A DNA stretch of 64,000 bases, taken from Nocardioides abyssi (lineage in GTDB: Bacteria; Actinomycetota; Actinomycetes; Propionibacteriales; Nocardioidaceae). Numbering within the stretch: the stretch's first letter is position 1; every line of letters begins with the position of its first letter. Both the position numbers and the translations under genes were made by a program. The stretch is taken from the NCBI RefSeq assembly GCF_030412915.1, contig NZ_JAUHJR010000004.1:62001-126000 (forward strand), read 5' to 3'. The notes below the pieces were generated by a model. It had not been told where the DNA came from and did not search any database. It saw only the letters and a list, made by a program, of their open reading frames with translations. Below are positions 54,396-62,992 of the stretch, in pieces.

Positions 54396-55313
54396 TCACT
54401 CGCCGGTGAGCTTCTCCTTGGCCTTGCTCAGCAGGTTCTCCGCGCCCTGGCCGTAGGCGCCCGCGGCGTTGCCGGGCTTGCCGGGGCCCTTGCTGCCGTC
54501 GTACGTCGCGAAGAGCAGCGGGTCCGGAGCCGGCACCTCGTTGACGTCGTCGCCGAGCTGGACGCCGGGGGAGAACTGGATTCCCTTGTCCCCGATGAGC
54601 GTCGTGCCCTGGGCCCAGCGGCCCTCGGCGGCGGTGCTGCCCTCGTGGAAGCTGTAGAACGTGCGGCCCGGCTCGTCCTTCTCCTCCTCGGCCAGCGAGT
54701 CCTCGATGCCGTCGGTGAAGCCGTCCTCGATGAGCTGCTCGATGCCGAGCAGCCACTGCTGCTGGTGGAAGGTGTCCCGGGCGAGGTTGAACTGCAAGGT
54801 GTCCTTGACGCCCGGGTCGTCGGTCATCTGGTAGACCCGCGCGGTCTGCAGCCGGCTCTGCGCCTCGGCAGCGACGTTGCTGCGGAAGTCGGCGAGCAGG
54901 TTGCCGCTGGCGACGATGTAGCCACCGTTCCACGGCACGCCCTGGCTGTTGGTGGGCATCGCGGCGCCGCCGGTGACGATCGCGTGCTGGACGTTCTGCC
55001 CGCCGAGCACGGCGGCGAGGGCCGGGTTGGCGGCGGCGGCCTCGGCCTGGGTCTCGGACGGGGCGCCCTCGAGCAGGCGGGCCATCATCGTCACGAGCAT
55101 CTCGACGTGGCCGATCTCCTCGGTGCCGATGTCGAGGATCATGTCCTTGTACTTGCCGGGGATCCGGCAGTTCCAGCCCTGCCAGAGGTACTGCATCATC
55201 ACGGTCATCTCGCCGAACTGACCGCCGACGAGCTCCTGCAGCTTGGCGGCGAAGAGGGCGTCGGGCCGTTCGGGCTTGACGTTGTACTGCAGCTCCTTGG
55301 TGTGTCGGTACAC
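54396..55313 (-). CDS. Manganese (non-haem) catalase
   Basis: 305 residues. The di-manganese ligands are visible at positions equal to the Lactobacillus enzyme: E35 (GQFGEMTV), E66 and H69 (GTEEIGHVEM), then EAQSRL and DTFHQQQW for the later Glu and His. It breaks down hydrogen peroxide in the cytoplasm. The GTG start at 55313 is set by GAGGAAAGG eight bases upstream. It is first in a leftward group with the putative Mn transporter. Confidence 0.93.
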   Translation of the reverse strand: MYRHTKELQYNVKPERPDALFAAKLQELVGGQFGEMTVMMQYLWQGWNCRIPGKYKDMILDIGTEEIGHVEMLVTMMARLLEGAPSETQAEAAAANPALAAVLGGQNVQHAIVTGGAAMPTNSQGVPWNGGYIVASGNLLADFRSNVAAEAQSRLQTARVYQMTDDPGVKDTLQFNLARDTFHQQQWLLGIEQLIEDGFTDGIEDSLAEEEKDEPGRTFYSFHEGSTAAEGRWAQGTTLIGDKGIQFSPGVQLGDDVNEVPAPDPLLFATYDGSKGPGKPGNAAGAYGQGAENLLSKAKEKLTGE

Positions 55314-55477
55314 GTGTCGCGCCTTTCCTCGAGGGTGCGTCCGTCGCACCCGATGAGCACCACGCTCGCCGCCGGCCGTGACGCCGGCGTCGGTCACGGC
55401 GTACGCCGCCCCGCCGGTGCCGGCGTGGGGGTGCGCGTCCCCCGCGGCGTACGCCGTCGCGTGCCCGCGCCGTCCTT

Positions 55478-56218
55478 GTGCCGTCCTCCCGGCGTCGCCG
55501 GGCCGCGCAGCTGCGGCTGTCGCTGCTCGGCGGCTTCTGCCTCCACTTCGGCGGGGACGAGCTCGACCTGCCCAAGCCCGCCCAGCGGCTGCTGGCGCAC
55601 CTCGCGGTCGTGCACCGGCGGGCCAAGGTCTCGCGCACGGCCCTCGCCGAACGGCTGTGGCCGGACGCCGAGCCGGCGCGGGCGACCGCGAGCCTGCGCA
55701 CCGTCCTGTGGCGGCTGCCCCGGCCGCGCGGCCGGACGCTCGTGCAGTGCACGTCGACGGCCGTGCGGCTCCACGACGAGGTGGTCGTCGACCTGTGGCA
55801 GGCCGAGGAGGCCGCGCGCGAGCTGCGGGAGGGACTGCGGCCGGGCCTGGAGCGGGCCCGGCTGTGGCGCGACGACCTGCTGCCCGGCTGGCACGACGAG
55901 TGGCTCGACGTGGAGCGGGAGAGCTACCGGCAGCTGCGGCTGCACGCGCTCGAGCGCTCCTCGGAGGTGCTGCGGGTCGACGGCCGGCACGAGGAGGCCC
56001 TGGGCGCGGCGCTCGAGGCGGTCCGCTCAGAGCCGTTGCGCGAGAGCGCGCACCGCCGGGTCGTCGAGGTGCACCTGGCCGAGGGCAACCACGCGGAGGC
56101 GCTGCGACAGTACGACCACTACCGGCGGCTGCTCGCCGACGAGCTCGGCCTCTCGCCCTCGCCGGTCATCCGCCGGCTCGTGGGCCCGATGCTGGGTCGG
56201 CCCCTCGACAGCGCCTGA
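55478..56218 (+). CDS. BTAD-domain (SARP-like) transcriptional regulator
   Basis: 246 residues. An OmpR-type DNA-binding fold (about 12-100: RLSLLGGFCLHFGGDELDLP, LAHLAVVHRRAKVSR, LWPDAEPARATASLRTVLWR) is followed by the bacterial transcriptional activator (BTAD) helical domain (about 105-240: RRVVEVHLAEGNHAEALRQY, LADELGLSPSPVIRRL). SARP proteins activate nearby genes, often secondary metabolism. Here the nearest divergent target is the manganese catalase operon. No ATPase or sensor domain is attached. Confidence 0.85.
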   Translation: MPSSRRRRAAQLRLSLLGGFCLHFGGDELDLPKPAQRLLAHLAVVHRRAKVSRTALAERLWPDAEPARATASLRTVLWRLPRPRGRTLVQCTSTAVRLHDEVVVDLWQAEEAARELREGLRPGLERARLWRDDLLPGWHDEWLDVERESYRQLRLHALERSSEVLRVDGRHEEALGAALEAVRSEPLRESAHRRVVEVHLAEGNHAEALRQYDHYRRLLADELGLSPSPVIRRLVGPMLGRPLDSA

Positions 56219-56240
56219 GCCGCTCGCGAGACTGGCCGGC

Positions 56241-56444
56241 ATGGACCTCGGGCTCGCCGCCGCGCTCGTCGCCGGCGCGGTCGTCCTGGCGCTCGCCGGG
56301 CTGACCGCGGTCGGCGAGCGCCGTCGCGGCCACGGCGCGGGCGTGGCCCTGGTCGCCGGGGTGTTCTTTCCGGTCACCTGGGTGGCGTGGTACGTCCGCG
56401 ACGAGGTCGGGCCGCGGGCCGCGGGCGGGCGTCGGTTCCCCTAG
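56241..56444 (+). CDS. Small membrane protein
   Basis: 67 residues with two hydrophobic spans (about 3-22 and 33-52) separated by a basic loop ERRRGHG, and a Gly/Arg tail. It starts 22 bases after the BTAD gene, probably in the same transcript. Unknown family; the span pattern resembles small superfamily I hypothetical proteins. Confidence 0.5.
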   Translation: MDLGLAAALVAGAVVLALAGLTAVGERRRGHGAGVALVAGVFFPVTWVAWYVRDEVGPRAAGGRRFP

Positions 56445-56511
56445 GTATGCAGACGAACCGCCACTTCCCTGGGTGTGCTCACCCTGGGAAGTGGCGGTCC
56501 GGCGACATACC
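56444..56511. repeat. Composite inverted repeat between convergent genes
   Basis: CCGCCACTTCCC/GGGAAGTGGCGG (12 bp, perfect) encloses GGGTG/CACCC with a four-base loop, and is itself flanked by GGTATG/CATACC. It begins at the last base of the small membrane gene and lies before the converging oxidoreductase, so it is likely a bidirectional terminator. Confidence 0.7.
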
Positions 56512-56536
56512 TTGATGAACCGACGGCCGGCGCGGC

Positions 56537-56590
56537 TCAGAGGCCGGTCAGAGGCCGGTCAGAGGCCGGTCAGAGGCCGGTCAGAGCCGG
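56537..56590. repeat. 11-base tandem repeat at the oxidoreductase stop codon
   Basis: TCAGAGGCCGG is repeated exactly four times (56537-56580) and followed by a fifth copy lacking one base. The fifth copy provides the gene's stop codon (TGA, minus strand 56581-56583). Exact short-period copies suggest recent slippage and length variation. Confidence 0.85.
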
Positions 56591-57579
56591 ACGAGCATCT
56601 TGCCGATGTTGTCCCCGCGGTGCAGGCCGAGGAAGGCGTCGACCGTGCTGTCGAGACCCTCGGTGAAGGTCTCGCGGTGCTGCAGCCGGCCCTCGGCGAG
56701 CCAGGTGCCGGCGCGGTCGTAGAACTCGCGCGCCGCGTCGCCGTGGTCGGTGACGATGAAGCCGCGCAGGCTGATCCGCTTCTGCACGACCATGAACATG
56801 TTGCGCGGGCCGGGGGTCGGCTCGGTGTCGTTGTACGACGCGATCGCCCCGCACGCGGCGATCCGGCCGAAGTCGGCCATCCGCTGGATCGCCGCCTCGA
56901 GGTGCTCGCCGCCCACGTTGTCGAAGTAGACGTCGACCGCGCCGTGCTCCTTCAGCTGTCCGGCCACCGATCCGTCGTGGTAGTCGAAGGCGGCGTCGAA
57001 GCCGAGCTCCTCGGTCAGCCAGCGCACCTTCTCCGGCGAGCCGGCCGAGCCGATGACCTTCGCCGCGCCGAGCTCGCGCGCCACCTGGCCGGCGACCGAG
57101 CCGACCGCGCCCGCGGCGCCCGACACGAAGACGGTGTCGCCCTCCTGGACCGGCGCGATCCGGGTGAGGCCGACGTACGCCGTGAGCCCGGGCATGCCGA
57201 GCACGCCGAGGTAGGCGCTGGCGGGGACCTGCGAGACGTCGACCTTGCGGACCTGGTCGGCCGGCAGCAACGCGTGCTCGCGCCACCCGGCCTGGTGCAG
57301 CACGGTGTCGCCGGGGGAGAGGCGGTCGTCGCCGGAGGCCACGACCTCGCCGACGGCGCCGCCCTCGAGCGGGGCGTCGAGCGCGAAGGGCGGGACGTAG
57401 GACTTGGTGTCGTTCATCCGGCCGCGCATGTAGGGGTCGACGGAGAGGACCGTGTTGCGGACCAGCACGTGGCCCGGGCCGGGGTCGGGGAGCTCGGTGG
57501 TCACGGTCCGGAAGTTCTCGGGGACCGGCCAGCCGGACGGGCGGGAGGCGAGGTGGATCTCTCGGGTCGTCGTGGGCAT
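56581..57579 (-). CDS. Zinc-independent MDR family NADP-dependent oxidoreductase
   Basis: 332 residues of the medium-chain reductase family, CurA/leukotriene B4 dehydrogenase-like. It shows SVDPYMRGRMND near the start, the nucleotide-binding segment VFVSGAAGAVGSVAGQVAR (about 145-163) and VDVYFDNVGGEHLEA. No structural or catalytic zinc cysteines are seen. It probably reduces alkenals, enones or curcumin-like substrates with NADPH. The stop lies in a tandem repeat array. Confidence 0.88.
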   Translation of the reverse strand: MPTTTREIHLASRPSGWPVPENFRTVTTELPDPGPGHVLVRNTVLSVDPYMRGRMNDTKSYVPPFALDAPLEGGAVGEVVASGDDRLSPGDTVLHQAGWREHALLPADQVRKVDVSQVPASAYLGVLGMPGLTAYVGLTRIAPVQEGDTVFVSGAAGAVGSVAGQVARELGAAKVIGSAGSPEKVRWLTEELGFDAAFDYHDGSVAGQLKEHGAVDVYFDNVGGEHLEAAIQRMADFGRIAACGAIASYNDTEPTPGPRNMFMVVQKRISLRGFIVTDHGDAAREFYDRAGTWLAEGRLQHRETFTEGLDSTVDAFLGLHRGDNIGKMLVRL

Positions 57580-57662
57580 GGCCCCGATCCTGCCAACCCG
57601 GTGGTGGCCGCGCCCGGCCGGGGACGCGACTGGCCGGGACAGGACAGGACAGGACGAGACGC

Positions 57663-57698
57663 GACAGGGCCCCGACCGGATCCGGTCGGGGCCCTGTC
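57663..57698. terminator. 36-base perfect palindrome
   Basis: GACAGGGCCCCGACCGGATCC is followed by its exact mirror complement, ending GGGGCCCTGTC, with no loop in DNA form. It follows the stop of the leftward gene at 57715, so it probably terminates that gene before the oxidoreductase gene. Confidence 0.75.
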
Positions 57699-57714
57699 GG
57701 GTGGAGCGGGTGGC

Positions 57715-57999
57715 TCAGGCCTGGATGCCGAGCGCGAACTCCACCTTGCCCGTCGGGTCGACGGCGGCGTCGAGCACCTTGTCGTCGAGCATGAGCGCGG
57801 CCGCCTCGTCGAGGTAGACCGTGGCGCCCGCCTGCTCGACCACCTGGTCGCCGGGCTCGGCGGCCTGGGCGGCGGTGACGGCGAACGTGGGCTCGGTCGC
57901 GGACTCCGAGGTGATGCGCAGGCCGGCCGTCTCGGGCAGCCCGGGCTGGGTGGAGATGTCCTTCACGATGGTGCTGGCGTTCTCGGTGAGGGTGAGCAC
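57715..57999 (-). CDS. HesB/IscA-like (Fe-S biosynthesis fold) protein without cysteines
   Basis: 94 residues. The pattern LTLTENASTIVKDI, GLRITSES and VYLDEAAALMLDDKVLDAAV follows the A-type carrier/HesB fold. However, the three cysteines that bind iron or clusters in IscA are absent, and the end is GKVEFALGIQA, where true IscA has a Cys-x-Cys region. It cannot be a standard cluster carrier. The GTG start has GGAGGAGG six bases upstream. Unknown role; single gene with its own terminator. Confidence 0.75.
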   Translation of the reverse strand: MLTLTENASTIVKDISTQPGLPETAGLRITSESATEPTFAVTAAQAAEPGDQVVEQAGATVYLDEAAALMLDDKVLDAAVDPTGKVEFALGIQA

Positions 58000-58107
58000 G
58001 GCTCGCCTCCTCCAGATCGTGTGCAGGTCCCGACCCACCGTTCCGGAGACGCCGCGATGGCACAAGTCGGCGCCGGGGGCCGGGCGTGTCGTGGGAGGCT
58101 GGCGCCC

Positions 58108-59025
58108 GTGCCGAAGCTGTCCGAGGTCCACCGGTCCCGCGTGCCCCGCTGGCGGGACGTGCCGCCCCAGCACGGCCGCCGGTTCGTGGTCACCGGGGCC
58201 AGCAGCGGCATCGGCCTCGAGGTCGCCCGCGCCCTCGGCTCGGCCGGTGCCGAGGTCGTGCTGGCCGTGCGTGACCGGGCCAAGGGCGAGCGCGTCGCGG
58301 CCGACCTGCCGGGCCGCGCGGAGGGGCGGGTCGAGGTCCGCGTGCTCGACGTGGCCGACCTGTCGTCGGTGCGGGCCTTCGCCGACGGCCTCGACCGGGT
58401 CGACGTGCTCGTCAACAACGCCGGCGTGCTGGGCCTGCCCGAGGGCCGGACCGTCGACGGCTTCGAGGCGACGCTGGCCACCAACCACCTCGGCCACTTC
58501 GCGCTCAGCAACCTGCTGCTGCCGCGGCTGGCCGACCGGGTCGTCGTCACTGGGTCCCGTGCCCACCTGCACGGCGACCTCGATCCCGACGACCTGGCCT
58601 GGGAGCGGCGCACCTACCGCCCCTACGCGGCGTACGCCGCCTCCAAGCTCGCGAACCTGCTCTTCCTCGCCGAGCTCCAGCGGCGCCTGACCGCTGCCGG
58701 GTCCACGCTCCGCGCGACCGGCGCCCACCCGGGCTCGACCGCCACGGCGATCACCGCGAGCTCCGGCAGCGCGGCCCTCGCCTGGGTCGGCTCGTGGGGG
58801 CACCGCCTCGCCGGCATGGAGCCGTGGCAGGGCGCCCTCCCGACGTTGTACGCCGCCACGATGGACGTCCCCGGCAACACCTACGTCGGTCCGCACGGCC
58901 CCGGCGAGATGCAGGGCTGGCCGACCACGGCTCGACGCGCGCCCGCCGCGCTCGACCCGGGCCTCGCCCGCCGGCTGTGGGAGCGCTCCGAGGAGCTCAC
59001 GGGCGTCGCCTTCCCGTGCGCCTGA
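58108..59025 (+). CDS. Short-chain dehydrogenase/reductase
   Basis: 305 residues. Rossmann motif [16 protein letters not shown] (TGxxxGxG, about 29-36), NNAG in [10 protein letters not shown], catalytic Ser in [10 protein letters not shown] and YAASKLAN (YxxxK). It resembles retinol-dehydrogenase-like reductases of actinobacteria, which use NADP(H) on unknown alcohols or ketones. The GTG start is placed upstream of an Arg-rich N-terminus, and the frame is open far upstream. It diverges from the HesB-like gene. Confidence 0.85.
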   Translation: MPKLSEVHRSRVPRWRDVPPQHGRRFVVTGASSGIGLEVARALGSAGAEVVLAVRDRAKGERVAADLPGRAEGRVEVRVLDVADLSSVRAFADGLDRVDVLVNNAGVLGLPEGRTVDGFEATLATNHLGHFALSNLLLPRLADRVVVTGSRAHLHGDLDPDDLAWERRTYRPYAAYAASKLANLLFLAELQRRLTAAGSTLRATGAHPGSTATAITASSGSAALAWVGSWGHRLAGMEPWQGALPTLYAATMDVPGNTYVGPHGPGEMQGWPTTARRAPAALDPGLARRLWERSEELTGVAFPCA

Positions 59026-59063
59026 CCCGGGACGTGGGCGCGACGGCCTGCGAGACTCACCCC

Positions 59064-59531
59064 ATGCCCGCAGACGACGCCACCGCGCCCGCCGGCACCG
59101 CGCCCGCCGGCCCGCGCCCGCGCCGCGGAGCCCGCACCGCCGCAGCGGCGGTCTGCCTCGCCCTGGTCTCCGCAGCGATGTGGTTCGCCTGGCTGGGCTG
59201 GGACGACGAGTACCACCTCGTCGACGGTGTCGCGCAGGGTCCGTACCGCACCTGGCAGGTGGTCGGGTGCGGACTGTGCGTCGCGGCGGCCGGCGTCGTC
59301 GCCCAGGTCCTGGTGCGCGTGCCGTGGGCGGTGCCCCTGCTCGCCGCGGCGGCGGTCGTGGGGTTCGCGGTGCCGTGGTCGGTGCACGCCGCGTCGACCG
59401 ACGACTCCGGCCTGTGGGTGGTGGGGCTCCTGTTCCTGCTCGTCGGCGGCGGCACGGGGCTGACGATGCTCCTGGGCATCACCGCCCTGGCGACGCGCGG
59501 ACGCAGCGGTCGCTCCTCGTCCCCTGCGTAG
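59064..59531 (+). CDS. Four-span hypothetical membrane protein
   Basis: 155 residues with four hydrophobic spans after a Pro/Ala-rich cytoplasmic N-terminus: about 26-45, 64-84, 90-108 and 116-140. [17 protein letters not shown] loop lies outside after span 1. No family recognised. It starts 38 bases after the SDR gene and may be cotranscribed. Confidence 0.6.
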   Translation: MPADDATAPAGTAPAGPRPRRGARTAAAAVCLALVSAAMWFAWLGWDDEYHLVDGVAQGPYRTWQVVGCGLCVAAAGVVAQVLVRVPWAVPLLAAAAVVGFAVPWSVHAASTDDSGLWVVGLLFLLVGGGTGLTMLLGITALATRGRSGRSSSPA

Positions 59532-59582
59532 GTGAACCCGGCCGCTGTCGCGGGCCGCGGGCCGCGGAGGGGTGCACAGTGG

Positions 59583-59605
59583 CGGGACGGTCCGGGACCG
59601 TCCCG
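59583..59605. promoter_or_regulatory. 23-base dyad before the aquaporin gene
   Basis: CGGGACGGTCC and GGACCGTCCCG are exact reverse complements around one G, 25 bases before the aquaporin ATG. It may be a regulator site, or a terminator for the preceding small gene. Confidence 0.4.
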
Positions 59606-59629
59606 GTCGAGCGCCCGTGGAGGCCCGTC

Positions 59630-60388
59630 ATGCCCCGTCCGGTCCCGATGCCGCACCGTCTCGCCGCCGAGGCCCTCGGCACGTTCGTCCTCGTGCTGAT
59701 GGGGTGCGGCTCGGCCGTCCTCGCGGCCGGGTTCGTCTCCGACGACGTCCACCTGGGGATCGGCTTCCTCGGCGTCTCCCTGGCCTTCGGGCTGGCGGTG
59801 CTGACGATGGCCTACGCGGTCGGCCACGTGTCGGGCGGTCACTTCAACCCGGCCGTGACCGTGGGCCTCGCCATGGGTCGGCGGTTCGCGTGGCGGGACG
59901 CACCGGCGTACGTCGTCGCCCAGGTCGTCGGCGCGGTCGCCGCCGCCGCGGTCCTCTGGGTCGTCGCGTCGGGCCGGGACGGCTTCTCGGCCTCCGCGTC
60001 CGGCTTCGCGACCAACGGGTACGGCGACCGGTCGCCCGGCGGATACTCGCTGCTCGCGGCGCTGGTCCTCGAGGTCGTGCTGACCGCCGTCTTCCTCTAC
60101 GTCATCCTCGGGGTGACCGACACCCGCGCGCCCAAGGGCTTCGCGCCGCTGGCGATCGGGATGTCGCTCACCCTGATCCACCTGGTCAGCATCCCGGTCA
60201 CGAACACGTCGGTGAACCCGGCGCGGTCCCTCGGTCCGGCGCTCTTCGCCGGCGGTGACGCCCTGGCGCAGCTGTGGCTGTTCCTGCTGGCGCCGGTCCT
60301 CGGGGCGCTGATCGCCGGCGCGACGTACGCACTGGTGGCCGGCAGGGACGAGCCCACGACGACGCTGGAGTCCGCCACCAAGGGCTGA
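59630..60388 (+). CDS. aqpZ: Aquaporin Z-like water channel
   Basis: 252 residues with six membrane spans and two half-helices. The paired NPA motifs are HFNPAVTVG and [12 protein letters not shown], and the filter arginine follows the second NPA. The selectivity-site pattern fits a water-specific channel. The ATG has GGAGG seven bases upstream. It may balance osmotic flow alongside the MscS channel elsewhere in the window. Confidence 0.93.
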   Translation: MPRPVPMPHRLAAEALGTFVLVLMGCGSAVLAAGFVSDDVHLGIGFLGVSLAFGLAVLTMAYAVGHVSGGHFNPAVTVGLAMGRRFAWRDAPAYVVAQVVGAVAAAAVLWVVASGRDGFSASASGFATNGYGDRSPGGYSLLAALVLEVVLTAVFLYVILGVTDTRAPKGFAPLAIGMSLTLIHLVSIPVTNTSVNPARSLGPALFAGGDALAQLWLFLLAPVLGALIAGATYALVAGRDEPTTTLESATKG

Positions 60389-60404
60389 CGGGCCCGGCGT
60401 CGGG

Positions 60405-61070
60405 TCAGTCCGCGACCGTGACGGCGGAGATGTCGACCGGCTCGGCGGGGGCGACGCCGTCGGGGCCGTTGCCGGCCTTCGCGACCTGCTGGACGGCCTT
60501 CAGGCCGGCGTCGTCGACGGTGCCGAAGACGGTGTACTCGGGCGGGAGCGGGGTGTCGCCGTAGACGATGAAGAACTGCGAGCCGCCCGAGTCGGGCGCC
60601 TGGGTGCGGGCCATGGCGAGCGTGCCGTCGGGGTAGGACTCCTCGCCGGTCACCTCGTCCTCGATGGTGTAGCCGGGGCCGCCCATGCCGGTGGCGGTCG
60701 GGTCGCCGCACTGGAGGACCTGGATGCCCGCGGCGGCGGTGGTGAGCCGGTGGCAGGTGGTGTCGTCGTAGTAGCCCTGCTCGGCGAGCGAGACGAAGCT
60801 GTTGACGGTGCACGGCGCGGCGTCGGCGTCGAGCTCGAGGCCGATGTCGCCGATGTTGGTCTCGATGGTGCCCGAGAGGGTGCCGCTGACGGCCGCCGTG
60901 CTGGGCGGCAGGTCGACCTCCTTGGCCGCGGCCTGGCCGTCCTCGCGGTAGGTGCAGCTCGGTCCGTCGCCCTGCGGCTCGTCCGAGGCGCTCGACCCCT
61001 CGTCGCCGCAGGAGGAGAGCAGCGAGACGGCGGCCAGCGTGGCCAGGACGGCGAGGGGGCGCGTGAGCAT
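60405..61070 (-). CDS. Lipoprotein cyclophilin-type peptidyl-prolyl isomerase
   Basis: 221 residues. Lipobox LSSC near residue 21 anchors the protein outside the membrane. The cyclophilin fold covers about 60-215: TVNSFVSLAEQGYYDDTTCHRL, QCGDPTATGMGGPGYTIEDE, TLAMARTQAPDSGGSQFFI and YTVFGTV. The family's FHR and FxFF positions are altered (CHRL in place of FHR). It should catalyse proline isomerisation in exported proteins. It converges on aqpZ with 16 bases between them. Confidence 0.9.
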   Translation of the reverse strand: MLTRPLAVLATLAAVSLLSSCGDEGSSASDEPQGDGPSCTYREDGQAAAKEVDLPPSTAAVSGTLSGTIETNIGDIGLELDADAAPCTVNSFVSLAEQGYYDDTTCHRLTTAAAGIQVLQCGDPTATGMGGPGYTIEDEVTGEESYPDGTLAMARTQAPDSGGSQFFIVYGDTPLPPEYTVFGTVDDAGLKAVQQVAKAGNGPDGVAPAEPVDISAVTVAD

Positions 61071-61093
61071 GGCGCCGATCGTAGGCGGCCCGC

Positions 61094-62149
61094 TCAGCAG
61101 TTGAGCCCGCGGGCGGCCACCGGCCACGGTCGCAACGCGCCGGCCTCCTCGACCCACAGGTCGTCGACGAGGTTGACTGCGGAGCAGACGTGGTTGGGCA
61201 CGACGTCGACCTGGGTGCCGAGCCGGGGGAGCGGTGCGCCGGCCATGTCGACGACGGCGCGGTTCTCGGCGACGAGCACCACCCGGGCGTCGGGGTACGC
61301 CGGCAGGCGGCCGTGCCCGGTCGACCAGGTCGCCCGGTCCGCGCCGAGGAGCTTGCTGCCGGCGTCGAGCACGGCCCGGCCGCCGCTGTGGCTGACCACG
61401 GTCGTCCGGCAGCTCAGCGCGATGCGGTCGGGCGTGGTGGTGCCGAGCTCCCACTGCTGGGCGTCGCCGAAGACGTAGACGCCCGGGCGGAGCTCGGTGA
61501 CCACCGAGGTGTCGGTGTGCGCGAAGGTCGGGGTGGAGCCGCCGCTGACCACCCGCACGTCGATGCCGGCGGCTTCCACCGACGCCCGGGCCGCGGCGAG
61601 CGCACGGGCCTCGTCCTGCGCCGCGGCCTCCGCCGCGCCGGGTGCGTAGGCGTGCCCGGGGAACGTGAAGACCCCGCGGACCTCGAGCCCGGCGCGCATG
61701 GCCGTGGCCGCGACGGCTCCGGCGTCCTCGGCCTGCACGCCCGTGCGGTGCTGGCCGCTGTCGACCTCGACGAGCACCTCCACCGGGGTGCGTCCGAGCA
61801 GCCGCCCCGCGTTGGCGGCGGCGGCGCTGGAGTCGACGGCGAAGGCGACCCGCGCCTTCTCGGTCAGCTCCCGGACCCGTCCGGCGGCGCGCTCGTCGAG
61901 CCACAGCGGATAGGCGATGAAGACGTCCTCGCAGCCGTGCCGGGCGAACAGCTCGGCCTCGCCGATCGTGGCGACCGTGATGCCGACGGCGCCGTGCACC
62001 AGCTGCAGACGCGCGATCTCGGGGTTCTTGTGCGTCTTGACGTGCGGACGCAGCGCGACCTGCCGGGCCGCGGCCGTCTCCGCCGCGACCCGGACGTTGC
62101 GCCGCAACCGGTCGAGGTCGAGGCAGAGGTACGGGGTCGCGGTCGGCAC
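61094..62149 (-). CDS. PLP-dependent alanine racemase-fold enzyme (D-threonine aldolase / D-serine dehydratase-like)
   Basis: 351 residues. N-terminal barrel with the PLP lysine in RPHVKTHKNPEIA, then VEVDSGQHRTG and VSGGSTPTF. The C-terminal DSD1-like domain has VPNHVCSAVNLVDDLWV, whose His and Cys would bind a divalent metal. The combination fits fold-III D-threonine aldolases and D-serine dehydratases. GTG start. It follows directly on the aldo/keto reductase stop. Exact substrate unknown. Confidence 0.85.
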   Translation of the reverse strand: MPTATPYLCLDLDRLRRNVRVAAETAAARQVALRPHVKTHKNPEIARLQLVHGAVGITVATIGEAELFARHGCEDVFIAYPLWLDERAAGRVRELTEKARVAFAVDSSAAAANAGRLLGRTPVEVLVEVDSGQHRTGVQAEDAGAVAATAMRAGLEVRGVFTFPGHAYAPGAAEAAAQDEARALAAARASVEAAGIDVRVVSGGSTPTFAHTDTSVVTELRPGVYVFGDAQQWELGTTTPDRIALSCRTTVVSHSGGRAVLDAGSKLLGADRATWSTGHGRLPAYPDARVVLVAENRAVVDMAGAPLPRLGTQVDVVPNHVCSAVNLVDDLWVEEAGALRPWPVAARGLNC

Positions 62150-62992
62150 CTACATCTCCTCGTGGGTGTCCGGGTCACCGCCGAAGAGCCGGCCGTCGGC
62201 GCGGCCGAGGCCGGTGATGGCCGCGACCTCCTCCGCGGACAGCTCGAAGCCGAGGACGTCGAGGTTCTGCCGCTGCCGCTCGGGCGTCGCGGACTTCGGG
62301 ATCGGCACGTTGCCGAGCTGGAGCTGCCAGCGCAGGACCACCTGGCCCGGGGTGACTCCGTGCCGCGCGGCCGCCTCGGCGACGACGGGCTCCGCGAACG
62401 GCGCCTGCCGCTTGCCCAGCGGGCTCCACGACTCGGTGCGGATGCCGAGGCGCTCGTGCACGGCGCGCATCTCGACCTGCGGGAAGTAGGGGTGCAGCTC
62501 GACCTGGTTGACCGCCGGGGTGACCCCCGTGTCGTCGAGGACCCGCTCGAGGTGGGCCTCGGTGAAGTTCGAGACCCCGACGGTGCGGACGAGCCCCTCG
62601 GCCTGCAGGTCGACGAGCGCGCGGTACGCCTCGGCGTACTTCCCGACGCTGGGGTTGGGCCAGTGGATCAGGTGCAGGTCGATCCGGTCCAGGCCCAGCG
62701 CCTCCAGCGACCCGCGCACGCTGGCGACCGCGTCGTCGTACGCATGGGCGCGGCCCGGAAGCTTGCTGGTGACCACGAGCTCCCCGCGCGGGACGCCGGA
62801 GCGGCGGATGGCCTCACCGACCGCGCGCTCGTTGCCGTAGTTCACCGCGGTGTCGATGAGCCGGTAGCCGGCGTCGACCGCGGAGACGACAGCGGCGACG
62901 CACTCCTCGTCCTTCAGAGGGTAGGTGCCGAAGCCGATCGCCGGCAGCGTGGTGCCGTCGTTCAGCGTGTGCACGGGGAGCGGGGCGTTCAC
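62150..62992 (-). CDS. Aldo/keto reductase (AKR5/2,5-diketogluconate reductase type)
   Basis: 280 residues. The catalytic tetrad is visible: Asp and Tyr in YRLIDTAVNYGNE, Lys in VVTSKLPGR and His in HLIHWPNP. VGVSNFTEAHLE and the C-terminal NADPH site PIPKSATPERQRQN are also present. It reduces aldehydes or keto sugars with NADPH. The GTG start overlaps the preceding small gene's stop, giving a four-gene leftward run from 63656 to 61094. Confidence 0.92.
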   Translation of the reverse strand: MNAPLPVHTLNDGTTLPAIGFGTYPLKDEECVAAVVSAVDAGYRLIDTAVNYGNERAVGEAIRRSGVPRGELVVTSKLPGRAHAYDDAVASVRGSLEALGLDRIDLHLIHWPNPSVGKYAEAYRALVDLQAEGLVRTVGVSNFTEAHLERVLDDTGVTPAVNQVELHPYFPQVEMRAVHERLGIRTESWSPLGKRQAPFAEPVVAEAAARHGVTPGQVVLRWQLQLGNVPIPKSATPERQRQNLDVLGFELSAEEVAAITGLGRADGRLFGGDPDTHEEM

